Assembly (NCBI RefSeq): GCF_023703795.1
Contig: NZ_CP098518.1
Coordinates: 3,410,001-3,474,000 of the forward strand
DNA from: Haloplanus sp. HW8-1
GTDB taxonomy: Archaea; Halobacteriota; Halobacteria; Halobacteriales; Haloferacaceae
Reading direction: 5' to 3'
Length of the DNA stretch: 64,000 bases
Shown here: positions 1 through 8,562 of the stretch, piece by piece
How the letters are laid out: the number at the start of each line of letters is the position of its first letter
Numbering within the stretch: position 1 is the stretch's first letter
Program-made: the position numbers and the translations under genes
Notes under the pieces: model-generated
Told to the model about the DNA's origin: nothing
The model's database searches: none
The model's input: the letters and a program-made list of their open reading frames with translations, nothing else

Positions 1-207
1 GGCCATGATCACGTCACCTTGCTGCAGCGTGAGCCGATAGACATCCTGCGCCGGATGCATCCAACGGACGTGTTGTGCGGGGCGAAAGCCGTCGGTCGGA
101 GTCCGGACGTACACTCGCCACATGGATCCGTTCCGCCCATATCGAGGTTTGATCCCGCACACAAGGCACAACCGGAGGACGTCGTGTGCGAGACGCGTAC
201 TCGCTGT
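1..207 (-). pseudogene. Distal part of an IS-interrupted Hint/intein-like gene
   Basis: Read on the minus strand, one frame beyond the end of the insertion sequence codes for a stretch with CLVCG near its start and WMHPAQDVYRLTLQQGD followed by VIMA at the window edge. This resembles the core of Hint (intein-like) domains, and the opposite end of such a domain lies at 1681-1920. Joining the two halves at the shared GTTCAC hexamers puts this stretch out of frame, so either the junction is not exact or the gene has also shifted frame. The gene runs off the left edge of the window, so its host protein cannot be named. Confidence 0.4.
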
Positions 208-214
208 GTGAACT

Positions 215-237
215 GCCTCGGGGTCAAGCCCCGAGGC
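215..237. repeat. Right-end hairpin of the IS1341-type element
   Basis: Perfect 9-bp inverted repeat: GCCTCGGGG at 215-223, a 5-base loop and CCCCGAGGC at 229-237, directly 3' of the tnpB stop codon. Sub-terminal hairpins of this kind mark the ends of IS200/IS605 elements. In tnpB systems the transcribed right end also forms the guide (omega or re) RNA, so 1-250 on the minus strand is where that RNA and its guide would be expected. Confidence 0.6.
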
Positions 238-247
238 TTCCCGTAGT

Positions 248-1525
248 TTAGTCGGACACTCCCATCCGGCCATCGGCCTGATAGCCTCGAACGGTCGGGT
301 GGGTCACGGTCGGGGCGTCCACGGCCCCCGATACCTGCCGTCGCACCGTCCGAACAACGGGAAGGCTGTTGAGAGCAGGCACAGTCCAGTTCTGACGCTT
401 CTCGATGCCTTTCACGGCAATGTTGACGCTTGCACCACGGTCGCTATGGTCTTGATGTTCACAGTCCCGACACTTGAACCGCTTTTTGTTGCGGTTCGCT
501 CGCTCCGTGTGTCCACACATTGGACACCGCTGGCTGGTGTACTCGGGATTAATCCATCCAGTCGGAATGCCCTCGAACGCCGCCTTGTACGACGTATAGA
601 ACTGGAGGGCGCGGAATGAGAGGTGGTGCAAGCGTCGATTCATCCGCGTGCCGTAGTCGATACTGTTGCGCATCTCTTTGAGGTCTTCAAAGACGATACA
701 CGGCTTCTCGAACTGCTGGCTCCACTCCACGATGTGACGGCTCACCTCGTGGAGTCGGTCGCGGACGAATCGTTCCTCGCGCCCTTCCAGCACGTCGTGC
801 ATACTCGACTTCCCCGCGTTCTGCACGCGCTTCCGCATCGTGAAGTAGCGGTGGCGCTCGGACTTGATTTCGGGAAAGTCGATGACAAGCGTGTTCTCGA
901 CGCCATTCTCGGAGAGGGCGGTCAGGGCTACGTTGTCCTCGTTCACGTCCACACCGACAACCGTCCGTGAGTCCTGCTTGTCTCGAACGGTCTGCTCGGT
1001 GTTGGTGACGTTGACGTGCAACTCGGCGTTTTCGTTGTGGAACAGGGCTTCCGCTGTCCCAATCTTCCACTCGTCGCTCGTGAGCGCGTTCTTGAGAATA
1101 TCGAGGTGAGCGTCGTCGCCATCAACGACGCCTTTGACGTGCTTGTACGGCTTCGCGCTGATGCGGAACGCCACGTCACCGTTGTCGGTGAGCGACAGGT
1201 TGTACCCCTCCTCGTAGTTTGCACGAAGCGGGTACGCGCCGTCCTTAGTGTGACTCGGGTGTCCGAAGTCGTCGTACTCGTAGTAGCTCTCCATCGCGCC
1301 GAGGGCTTTGGCAACGACGCGCTGAGTCGTGTTCTTCACGAGGTTGGCGTCATCAGCCACTCGGTCGGGAATCACGTCCCAGTCCACGCCTTCCTTGGCG
1401 AGCCGGATGGCTTCGTTGTACACCGAACGGGCTTCGAGCGTAGCGTCGTACAGCAGGCTCCCGTTGTCACTCTGGATGTTGAGTTGGAAGTCCAGCGTCT
1501 TGACGAGAGCCTGTGCGTCGGTCAT
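248..1525 (-). CDS. tnpB: TnpB, RNA-guided nuclease of IS200/IS605 family
   Basis: 425 residues, full length for a haloarchaeal TnpB. The RuvC-like catalytic residues are all present: D193 in GVDVNEDN, E280 in FEDLKEMRN and D362 in HSDRGASVNIA. Between the last two lies a zinc ribbon with CPMC at 334-337 and CRDC at 352-355. TnpB proteins are programmable DNA nucleases guided by RNA from the element's right end, and they promote retention of the element at its donor site. The start codon overlaps the end of the upstream ribbon-helix-helix frame, suggesting translational coupling. Activity is inferred; the protein looks intact. Confidence 0.93.
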   Translation of the reverse strand: MTDAQALVKTLDFQLNIQSDNGSLLYDATLEARSVYNEAIRLAKEGVDWDVIPDRVADDANLVKNTTQRVVAKALGAMESYYEYDDFGHPSHTKDGAYPLRANYEEGYNLSLTDNGDVAFRISAKPYKHVKGVVDGDDAHLDILKNALTSDEWKIGTAEALFHNENAELHVNVTNTEQTVRDKQDSRTVVGVDVNEDNVALTALSENGVENTLVIDFPEIKSERHRYFTMRKRVQNAGKSSMHDVLEGREERFVRDRLHEVSRHIVEWSQQFEKPCIVFEDLKEMRNSIDYGTRMNRRLHHLSFRALQFYTSYKAAFEGIPTGWINPEYTSQRCPMCGHTERANRNKKRFKCRDCEHQDHSDRGASVNIAVKGIEKRQNWTVPALNSLPVVRTVRRQVSGAVDAPTVTHPTVRGYQADGRMGVSD

Positions 1526-1920
1526 TCTTCGGATTCGTTGAGCCAGTCGTTGACAAGCCCGCGCACTACGTCGGACTTAGTTTCATCAACCTCGATGCAC
1601 TTCTTCGAGAACTCCTTGTACACGTCGTCCTCGAAGTCCACGGACAGTCGTTTCGTCGAGATCTGCCGTGTCGTGAACGGGATCCGGTGCTCGGGATGCA
1701 GTCGGAGGTCGGCACGACGCGTCTCGATGGCGACGAGGTCGTCGACGGAGTCGCGTTCGATGGCCCGAACAGGGGTCGGGGTTGTCCGCCCCGTTCCGAG
1801 ATCGAGAGTGTACACCACGTCTCCGGGTGTGAGCGCGGCGACGCGGACGAGGCCATCGGTTGTGAGCAGTTCCGTATCGGCTGTGAAACCACCTCGGTCG
1901 GTCGGTGGGGAGTGTGCCAC
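1522..1920 (-). CDS. Chimeric frame: Hint N-terminus joined to IS-borne RHH protein
   Basis: 132 codons starting at GTG. Residues 12-85 read like the start of a Hint/intein domain (FTADTELLTTDGLVRV, then VYTLDLGTG and a block-B-like LHPEHRIPF). The expected first Cys/Ser nucleophile is not seen. From about residue 88 the frame changes character to ISTKRLSVDF and a C-terminal NDWLNESEE, a small ribbon-helix-helix protein that usually precedes tnpB in haloarchaeal elements. I infer that the IS landed in frame inside the Hint gene, so the RHH protein has either lost its own start or is made as a fusion. Confidence 0.55.
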   Translation of the reverse strand: MAHSPPTDRGGFTADTELLTTDGLVRVAALTPGDVVYTLDLGTGRTTPTPVRAIERDSVDDLVAIETRRADLRLHPEHRIPFTTRQISTKRLSVDFEDDVYKEFSKKCIEVDETKSDVVRGLVNDWLNESEE

Positions 1921-2043
1921 GGCTACGCGGTCGTGGCCCCGGCTTCGGATATGAAGATTCGGACCCGTTCGTCACCGTGACTGGTCGTACACCGCTGGAG
2001 ACTCCGTTGAAATCCGCAGTCGCAGACCGTTCGGTGAGTCAGT

Positions 2044-2064
2044 GCTGAATACAGGGCGCGAGTC
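2044..2064. repeat. 21-bp direct repeat, copy 1 (left of vapBC)
   Basis: GCTGAATACAGGGCGCGAGT plus one C occurs here and again, identically, at 2885-2905. The two copies bracket the AbrB/VapC module, and this copy ends two bases from the toxin stop codon. They could be ends of a lost insertion sequence, a recombination footprint, or remnants of one duplicated gene (both read DSRPVFS on the minus strand). Confidence 0.7.
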
Positions 2065-2066
2065 AG

Positions 2067-2501
2067 TCACTCTGGGTCGTAGGGATTGGTAACGGTATCG
2101 AGGCGGTAGACATCCTCAGCAGCGTCAAAGTCGTCGTCGAACGCGTAGAGGTAGCCGAGACCTTCGGTCTGCATGTAGGCGACAATGCAGGCATCGACGA
2201 AGGAAAACTGCTCGTACTGCCGGAAGAGCGCTTTTCCCGTCGCGAAGGCATCCCCAGTCAGCGAGTCGATGTGGAAGCGAGCGTTTTCTTCGATTCGGTC
2301 GAGGAAGTCGGTCGCAGCATCGTGACCTGCGTGAGTCGTCAGTCCGTTCAGCGTCTCTGCGAGGACATAATCGAGAATTACCGCCTCAGGGAGGTCAGCA
2401 GTATCAATACCTCGCAGAATTGGGAATGCGTCGTCGTGCGCACTGTCGCGACGATACACCGCTGCAAAGAGAACTGTCGTATCTACGAGTGCCCGCGGCA
2501 T
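2067..2501 (-). CDS. vapC: PIN-domain ribonuclease toxin, VapC type
   Basis: 144 residues. PIN-fold acidic residues are placed as expected: D7 in RALVDTTVLF, a central E near ILDYVLAETLNGL, D in FSFVDACIVAYM and the late D pair in YAFDDDFD. VapC proteins are Mg-dependent RNases, often cutting tRNA or rRNA, that are held inactive by their antitoxin. Its ATG directly follows the antitoxin stop codon, so the pair is almost certainly co-translated. The module is bracketed by a 21-bp direct repeat, which suggests it moves or was captured as a unit. Confidence 0.88.
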   Translation of the reverse strand: MPRALVDTTVLFAAVYRRDSAHDDAFPILRGIDTADLPEAVILDYVLAETLNGLTTHAGHDAATDFLDRIEENARFHIDSLTGDAFATGKALFRQYEQFSFVDACIVAYMQTEGLGYLYAFDDDFDAAEDVYRLDTVTNPYDPE

Positions 2502-2753
2502 CTATTCGGCGTCTACGCCCCATGTGTCGTGCTCGGCTGTGGCCTCCGTTTCTTGATCACCGTCGTAGCCGTCGAAATCACCGAACGTACCGCAACGCTG
2601 CTGGACGACTTGGACGCGGAGCGTCCCATCGTCCTCGATGTGCCAGCGGAGTTTGTCGCCGTCGTCGATATCGAGTTCTCGACGGATGTGAGCGGGAATA
2701 TTCGCCTGATTTCCGGACACCTTGCTCTCAGAGTCGACACTCTCACTACTCAT
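2502..2753 (-). CDS. vapB: AbrB/SpoVT-type antitoxin
   Basis: 83 residues from an ATG that gives MSSESVDSES. The swapped-hairpin AbrB motif is clear: KVSGNQANIPAHIRRELDIDDGD then KLRW and a TLRVQVV strand. The acidic tail (residues 55-83) is the expected toxin-binding part. I chose this Met over one 18 codons upstream because the extra residues are hydrophobic and lie in the AT-rich promoter zone. Such antitoxins bind their own promoter and neutralise the PIN toxin encoded immediately downstream. Confidence 0.85.
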   Translation of the reverse strand: MSSESVDSESKVSGNQANIPAHIRRELDIDDGDKLRWHIEDDGTLRVQVVQQRCGTFGDFDGYDGDQETEATAEHDTWGVDAE

Positions 2754-3226
2754 GGGCGTGAGTAAGAGACCGTATGTGATAAATTGTAGTGTGCCCGCAC
2801 ACTGCAAAACCGAGCGTGATGACTACACCCTCTGTATCGGTCACGTCGTTATTGACAGAGATCGAGTAGTTAGTCGAGAGGTTCGCTGAATACAGGGCGC
2901 GAGTCGTGCATTTTTGTGAAACCGTGAGAAACGTGATCCGCTATCCAGTTGGATGAGTACCCCCGGGTCATCCCGGGCTTGGCACGGACTGTCTCAGCAT
3001 CCAATGGATGGCTCGCCCCGACGTTGACGGAGCCGTCTCCTCGAAGAGGTCCAAAGAGGTATTTTCGGTCGATCAGTGGACTGTGACTGATAGTCTGTCT
3101 TGGTCGGTTGATTCTGCGGTACCCTACCAGGTGGACGACGGTCACGTGATTGTACCTGGCAACGCACTCCCTGAAATAGGGAGAGCAGTATCATTCAGAA
3201 AGACCCAATCGTGGACCGGTGGTCGC
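2754..3226. other. Intergenic DNA with the second direct repeat; no convincing gene
   Basis: 473 bases between the antitoxin and the SnoaL-like gene. The second copy of the 21-bp repeat is at 2885-2905. A 91-codon minus-strand open frame (2870-3145) begins near 3145 and ends with DSRPVFSEPLD on the repeat itself. I do not recognise it, and its base composition looks like degraded sequence. It may be what remains of an insertion sequence. Confidence 0.4.
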
Positions 3227-3697
3227 CTAGGCGGCGAACGGGCCGGTCTCGGGGAACGATCCGAGCTGGGTGAACAGCCCCAACATATCACCCAGAATCC
3301 ACGATTCTACGATCTGGCCGTTCTCAATGCGGTGGATATTACTGACGTTGATCGTTCCTTCGACATCCGTGGCGGGTATTCCCATCAACTCGCCGTCGTG
3401 GGTACCGGTGTTCGTAAGGAACGCACAGACGTATTCGCCGTCCTCGTCAGCGAAAACGAGGTCCACGTTGGACTCGAGGTCCGAAAACGCCTCCTGGTAC
3501 AGCCTGATGTTCTCGAGGAGCTCGCCACGGCCGGAGAGCTGCATGCCCGTCACAGGCCCGTGCTGGACGAAGTCGTCGGATACGATATCGTCGAGCCGGT
3601 CGTAGTCGCGGCTGTTCCAAACTTCCTCCGTGAGTGTCATAACGAGGTCGATGCTGTCCTGGTTGGTTGCTGTAGCTGCCATTGCATTTGTCACCAT
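3227..3697 (-). CDS. SnoaL-like (NTF2-fold) polyketide-cyclase family protein
   Basis: 156 residues beginning MVTNAMAATATNQD. The fold signature of small SnoaL-like proteins is present: VWNSRDYDRLDDIVSDDFVQH early, LLENIRLYQEAFSD in the middle, and TNVSNIHRIENGQIVE-like strands at the end (here INVSNIHRIENGQIVE). Members are small cone-shaped dimers, some being cyclases or hydrolases and many of unknown substrate. A TATA-like TTTATC lies about 25-30 bases before the chosen ATG, which fits a leaderless transcript and decides between two nearby Met codons. No operon partner is visible. Confidence 0.75.
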   Translation of the reverse strand: MVTNAMAATATNQDSIDLVMTLTEEVWNSRDYDRLDDIVSDDFVQHGPVTGMQLSGRGELLENIRLYQEAFSDLESNVDLVFADEDGEYVCAFLTNTGTHDGELMGIPATDVEGTINVSNIHRIENGQIVESWILGDMLGLFTQLGSFPETGPFAA

Positions 3698-4743
3698 AGT
3701 CTTACAGGGCTCACAGCACGATAAAGAGCTATTACGTATTCTGGGGAGGTTCAACGGCCCAGATACCGGCTATACGTCAGTTGATACTGTGCGTACTATT
3801 GCTGGATGCGAATCACTTCCAACACCGGTTAGCACCCCCATCCCGGATACGCGAGGCATGTTTCACTTACAACTCATGTACAGTCAGCGGGTCTTGCACA
3901 CCAGTGGATACGATACGCTGCGATGATTGGGTCAAGCCCGAACTGAGGGAGAGCAAGTTGCTGAATACACCTCTCTATATTCAGCATTTCATTCCACTCA
4001 GTCTCAGACGAGTTCGATGGAGCCACGCTGGATCCTGTTCGTTACCCATCGCATCGAGAACGTAGCATACGTGCCACGTCCAGTCCACGACGCGACCGCC
4101 GGCAACGACGATCCGCGACCTCGAGATTCATAATCGGATTCGGGGTCTTGAACCGGTTCTGAAGCCGCTTCTGTCGGGGCACCTGCGTGGAGCTCGAATT
4201 CATCATCGACAACCTCGCCCGCAAGGACACCACCTGACCCCGACACACAGCACCACTAGGAACCCACAGCCGAGACCCAACAATGGCCGTAGAGTAGCGA
4301 CACCCGGTCTCTCAGGGGCCAACGCCGACAATAGGGCAGACGCGCGACGCCGAGACGGGGCCCCCACAGCGGCATCGCGAGCGTCATAATCGGTTGCCGG
4401 CTGGCGATTCGGTGGTCGCAGGGCCGGCATCCGCAGCGAGTGGAGCGCCGGGGAGTCGCACACCGGCCGACAGCGAGCGTGAGCGCGCCGCTCACACGAG
4501 ATTGGGAAGCGACGCCCCGCTCGGATGGCCGCTCATACACGCCCGCCGATTTCGGGAGCCCACCGCGTCTTGCGGGTGGCGAGCCCGATGATGACGCTCG
4601 CCTGACCGACGGTGGCGCCCCGAGCCACCGGCTCCGGGCCACACATCCCGTCCGCCCGGAGAGGACTCACGCCCACGCCCACACCGTCGACGGGCCCCAC
4701 CGACCGGTCGCGCGGGGCCGTCACGAGCCCGGCCCGGATGGCC
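3698..4743. other. About 1 kb without a recognisable gene; palindrome-rich right part
   Basis: The left part (3700-4250) is moderately AT-rich and holds an 8-bp inverted repeat at 3960-3985. The right part (about 4300-4740) is very GC-rich with several short dyads, for example GGTGGC at 4611-4616 facing GCCACC at 4624-4629. Small open frames occur in every register but none matches a family I know. It lies directly downstream of the coupling-ATPase stop codon and could hold its terminator or a replication/transfer site. Confidence 0.45.
3960..3985. repeat. Inverted repeat GCTGAATA / TATTCAGC
   Basis: Perfect 8-bp arms at 3960-3967 and 3978-3985 with a 10-base spacer. The arm GCTGAATA is the first eight bases of the 21-bp repeat that flanks the vapBC module, hinting at a shared, perhaps IS-related, end sequence. 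Confidence 0.55.
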
Positions 4744-7700
4744 CTACGCCTCCAATCGACTGCGCACCCACTCCACCGGATACATCGCCGTCAGCCCCGG
4801 CGTCTCGAGCCGGAACTGCTGGGGTGGCGTCGTCTCCGCATACGTCTTCTCGACCCGCGGCTCGCCGTCGGCCGGATCGTTGAGGGCACTGAGTACCTCG
4901 TGGCCCGCCCGCTGGGTCATCACGATCCAGATCGCCTCGTCGACATCGCACGCGGCGATCTTGTCGAAGTCGGACGGCACGGCCTCGTGGATGTCGTTGT
5001 TGATGCGCTCGACCTCCACCGCAACCCGGATCGCGCCCTCATCGTCGAGGCCAGCAATGTCGAGCCGGTGGTTGTCGTCCAGATCGTAGTATGGCACCAC
5101 CTCGACGACGGGCGAGTCGGGGTCGTCGACGAACGCCTGTGTCAGATACCGACGGCCCACCTCGACGGCGAAGACGTGCTGACTCGACTCCTCCAGATCA
5201 CCCTCGCCATGGCCGTAATCCACCCCCTGGCGATAGTGTTCCCCGATGACGTCCCGGCCCGCGGGGGACACCGAATAGAGCCGATGGGGATGATCCGTGT
5301 CGTGCCGCAGAAGATCGGAGGCAAGCAGTTCGTCGACCGCCTCGCGATCGATCCCGACGTACTCCTGCAGGCGGAGCATCGAGTCGCGGAGCAGGTCGTA
5401 GCCCGGTGGCTCGTAGCGACGTTGCTGGGCGTTGTAAACCGCCTGCAGGAACATGAGCTGGGCATCCGACCAGTCGCTGTCCGCTCGCTCCGCCGGTGTG
5501 AGCTTCAGGTTCAGGTCGCAGATCGGGATATCGTCCCGGTTGACTGCCTCGGGATCGTGACAGCAGGCGATCGCGCGCTGCATCCCGGCCGGCGAGGGAT
5601 CGTAGCGATTGTCACAGGTGTCACAACGGAGCGCGTGGAGTGCACCGTCGTACTCGACCCAGGCCGGAAGCCGCATCGTGTGGGGCAGGGCGGAGTCGAC
5701 GCGACGGTCGGGATCGGTCGCCGATTCGGCGTCGGTCTCGGTGGTGGGTTCGGGGTCGGTGAGCGGCACGCCCGCCTGCGACCGTGTGCGCGCCCGCACG
5801 GCGGCGATCGCGTCGGCGACCTGGTCGGCGCCGGCCTCAGCGGCGCGGGGGCCCGTCTCTGCAGCCGGATGGCCGGCTGGCGGGCGGGCGGACTGCAGTC
5901 GGAAGGGGCGGGGTGCCGGCGTGTCGAAGCCCGCGGGCAGACTCGCGAGCCACTGGCCGCGCCGGAGGCCACGCAAGCGATTCGCAACGGCCTCCGCAGG
6001 GTGGTCGTCGGTCGCGAACCGTTCGGCGAGGTCCGGATCGACGCCGATCGGGCCCGTGAGGACGGTGCCGACGTTGTTGAGCACTTCGTCGGTCGCGGCC
6101 CCCGTGGGATCCGCCTGGTCAAGTTGGCCGGGGAACTGCATCGCGAGCGTGAGCGCGCAGTCGAAGCCGCGGCCCTGGGCGAGCAAGGTCGTCACGAGAT
6201 CCGTCGCCGCGACGCTCGCGGCCTCTTCCAGATAGCAGTTGACCAACGGCAACTGGTCGGCCGCACGGCGTCGGCGCCGACGGCGCAGGGCCGTCCAGAG
6301 GTTCGAGAGGAGGACGAGCGTGATCGCGCGCCGTGTCTCGACACGGAGGCCGCCCAGATCGAGGACGATCACCACGTCCTCGTCGAGATAGTGGCCGAGA
6401 TCGAAGTGAGCGTCACCATCACCGTCATCGTCACCGCCACGGTCGTCGCCGGACGCCGCCGACGTTTCAGCGTCAGCAGTGGGCCCCACGGCGTCGGGGG
6501 CGGTCCTGATCGCATCGGGCACGTGGTCGAACAGACGCGCGAGCCGTCGGTCGGCCGGGATCTTCTCCAGGCGATTGGCCACGCCCTGCATCACTTCGTC
6601 GAACGTGCGGGCGCGGTTCGCGACGACACCCCCGAGCATGCGTTCGAGATCGGGATCCGAGACGGAGGGCGCCGACTGGCGTTCGTGCATCCGACGGGCG
6701 GCCCCGTGCAACTCCCGGTGCGTGAACGCGTCGGCGCCGTGGACGGGATCGAACTGTGCGCGGACGAGATAGCGGATGATGTCGGGGGCGCGGACAGCCT
6801 GTTCGAAGCGCTCCCGCCCCATCAGTGCAGTCAGGATCTCGATGTAGTGATCGACGATGTCGTCGACGGCGGTCGCCCGCGGAACACCCGCCTCGACATC
6901 GGGGCGGACGTCGAAAAACGAGATGGCGGGGAGGACCTCACTGCAGTCGAAGTAGCGGACGTTGTCGAGGTGGCCGTACGCCGCATAGTGCGCACGGAGG
7001 TAGTCCGTGGCCATGCCGTCGCCCTTGGGATCGATGAGGAGATCAGCGCCGTCGGTCGCGGCGTGGTTGTCGCGGATGGCCCGGACGAGCGCCGTGGACT
7101 TCCCGGAGCCGGTGCGACCGAGCCACGCCGTGTGGAGGGGCTGCAGGGAGAGCGGCAGGGCGATGGGCTCGTCGGCCGCGGTGCCGTCCTGATCGAGCGG
7201 GCGGCCGAGGGTGAGGCCCGGGGGCTCGTAGGCGTCGAGCCGCGTTGTCGGCGGCTTGGGCTGGGGCGCGCGGTCGGCCGGGAGCACGTCGAGCGCGCGG
7301 CGACTCGCGGCCGGACAGGCCGCCCCGTCGAGGAGCCAGAGACTCCCGAGCGCGGCCGCGTCGACGACGAGCCCCTGACTTCGCAGCGGTGTGCCCGGGA
7401 GACGGGTGCGAAGGGCCGCGTAGCGCGGCGGGTGTACGCGACGCTCGCGGACGGCCGTGGCAACCGCGGCGGCGTCGTCCCCGCGCACCCGTCGCGTCGT
7501 GAGTGTGTAGTGGGGCCCCGAACATGCGCTGAACGCGGTCGCACACTCCCTGAGCGCGTGGTCGGGGGCAGGGGGTGCCCCGGTGTCGGTCCCGGCGTCG
7601 GTCCCGGCGGCCACGAGGCGGGCGTTCACGACGAACGACCGCGCCGGTTCGGCGGCCGCGATGGCGTCGAGTCGACTGCGATCCGAGGCCGGAAGGGCGT

Positions 7701-8385
7701 TGGCTGCGCCCGATCCCGGTCGCGTCGGATCGGCGTTCGCCGTGGGGGCGTCTAGGCCGAACAGCGTCGTCAGGACCTGCTGACCGAGGGTATCCTGCCC
7801 GGCCTCGATGTCCGCACGCCGGGCGTCGGCGGCCGCCGTCCAGTCCGGCTTGGGCTGGAGGAGCACCTGATATACCATCGGCGTCTCTGCGGCGGCCATC
7901 GTCTCGGCGACGGCCGCGAGCGGGATCCGCGCCTGGTCCTCGGTGTAGAACCGCTCGAACCGGGTGAGGCGGGTCTGCCAGTCCTGGCGGCGATCCGGCG
8001 CACCCTCACAGACGAGAGCGACCGGGGCGGCGTCAGTCGCGGTGGTCGGATCCAGCGTCGCCGGCGCTCGCTCCACGCGGTCGATGGCATAGGTGTCCGG
8101 GAAGAGCGTATGACAGAGGCGATCGAGTGGGTTGAGGCCGGTCGCCTGTCCGGCCGCATCGATCCCGACGAGGTACTCGATTCGGTCGCCATCGCTGTGG
8201 AGGCAGCCCTCGATCGTGGGTGGGTCGGTGCTGTCGAGGAGGTCGGTGAGGCCTGTCCGCTCGCCGTCGGCGAGTGCATGGAGGCGCCGACACTGCAGAT
8301 GGACCGTTTCGGGGTCGAGCGAATCGGTCGCCGGCTGGATGCGCAGATACTGGCGGGTGGCGGGCGCGGACTCGTCGCGTGACAT
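4744..8385 (-). CDS. VirD4/TraD-like coupling ATPase with zinc-finger and nuclease-like C-terminus
   Basis: 1213 residues. An ATPase core of the HerA/VirD4 (type IV coupling protein) kind is shown by Walker A GRTGSGKST at 423-431, LLIDPKGDG at 449-457, the strand VVIVLDLGGL at 671-680 and CYLEEAASV at 718-726. The N-terminal 400 residues are a haloarchaea-type domain I cannot name. The C-terminal third adds a possible zinc finger (C921, C924, then CCH at 941-943), a winged-helix-like segment near 970-1060 and, at 1071-1160, a pattern like PD-(D/E)XK nucleases: E1075, D1109 in RLDIAG and AVEVE at 1122-1126. I infer a DNA pump for element transfer. It is distant from the VirB4 operon but belongs to the same system. 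Confidence 0.75.
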   Translation of the reverse strand: MSRDESAPATRQYLRIQPATDSLDPETVHLQCRRLHALADGERTGLTDLLDSTDPPTIEGCLHSDGDRIEYLVGIDAAGQATGLNPLDRLCHTLFPDTYAIDRVERAPATLDPTTATDAAPVALVCEGAPDRRQDWQTRLTRFERFYTEDQARIPLAAVAETMAAAETPMVYQVLLQPKPDWTAAADARRADIEAGQDTLGQQVLTTLFGLDAPTANADPTRPGSGAANALPASDRSRLDAIAAAEPARSFVVNARLVAAGTDAGTDTGAPPAPDHALRECATAFSACSGPHYTLTTRRVRGDDAAAVATAVRERRVHPPRYAALRTRLPGTPLRSQGLVVDAAALGSLWLLDGAACPAASRRALDVLPADRAPQPKPPTTRLDAYEPPGLTLGRPLDQDGTAADEPIALPLSLQPLHTAWLGRTGSGKSTALVRAIRDNHAATDGADLLIDPKGDGMATDYLRAHYAAYGHLDNVRYFDCSEVLPAISFFDVRPDVEAGVPRATAVDDIVDHYIEILTALMGRERFEQAVRAPDIIRYLVRAQFDPVHGADAFTHRELHGAARRMHERQSAPSVSDPDLERMLGGVVANRARTFDEVMQGVANRLEKIPADRRLARLFDHVPDAIRTAPDAVGPTADAETSAASGDDRGGDDDGDGDAHFDLGHYLDEDVVIVLDLGGLRVETRRAITLVLLSNLWTALRRRRRRRAADQLPLVNCYLEEAASVAATDLVTTLLAQGRGFDCALTLAMQFPGQLDQADPTGAATDEVLNNVGTVLTGPIGVDPDLAERFATDDHPAEAVANRLRGLRRGQWLASLPAGFDTPAPRPFRLQSARPPAGHPAAETGPRAAEAGADQVADAIAAVRARTRSQAGVPLTDPEPTTETDAESATDPDRRVDSALPHTMRLPAWVEYDGALHALRCDTCDNRYDPSPAGMQRAIACCHDPEAVNRDDIPICDLNLKLTPAERADSDWSDAQLMFLQAVYNAQQRRYEPPGYDLLRDSMLRLQEYVGIDREAVDELLASDLLRHDTDHPHRLYSVSPAGRDVIGEHYRQGVDYGHGEGDLEESSQHVFAVEVGRRYLTQAFVDDPDSPVVEVVPYYDLDDNHRLDIAGLDDEGAIRVAVEVERINNDIHEAVPSDFDKIAACDVDEAIWIVMTQRAGHEVLSALNDPADGEPRVEKTYAETTPPQQFRLETPGLTAMYPVEWVRSRLEA

Positions 8386-8562
8386 CGTCGGCGTCGTCGC
8401 CGTGGCACTGGGTGTGGCTCCGTGATAAATCTCCGGACTGGATTCGGGACGGCTAACGCCGTGGGCTTCCGCCTTGCTACCACTGTGATCTGGCGCTCAC
8501 AGACCGAAACGAGAACGCATCCTCGCTATGGAGCGTCCCCTCCGTGCCGCAACGAGTCCACA
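8386..8562. promoter_or_regulatory. Promoter region of the coupling ATPase
   Basis: Short gap between the ATPase start and the PIN gene stop. Read on the minus strand it holds a TATA-like TTTATCA near 8424-8430, roughly 40 bases before the ATPase ATG. Nothing else is evident. Confidence 0.4.

Larger units (their letters stand above)
208..1672 (-). mobile_element. IS200/IS605-family element, IS1341 type (tnpB only)
   Basis: A TnpB gene with no tnpA, and a right-end hairpin (215-237) just beyond the tnpB stop, are typical of haloarchaeal IS1341-type elements. The hexamer GTTCAC (minus strand) stands at 1678-1673 and again at 213-208, which fits an IS200/IS605 insertion 3' of a short target with the same motif at the right end. 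The element splits an intein-like coding region. It lacks its own transposase and would need a TnpA in trans to move. The ends are inferred from the hexamers and hairpin only. Confidence 0.65.

Noticed and set aside
4612-7755. Very long plus-strand open frame of more than 1000 codons
   Set aside because: It is antisense to the coupling ATPase, whose frame has Walker motifs; the long antisense frame is a by-product of GC-rich third positions.
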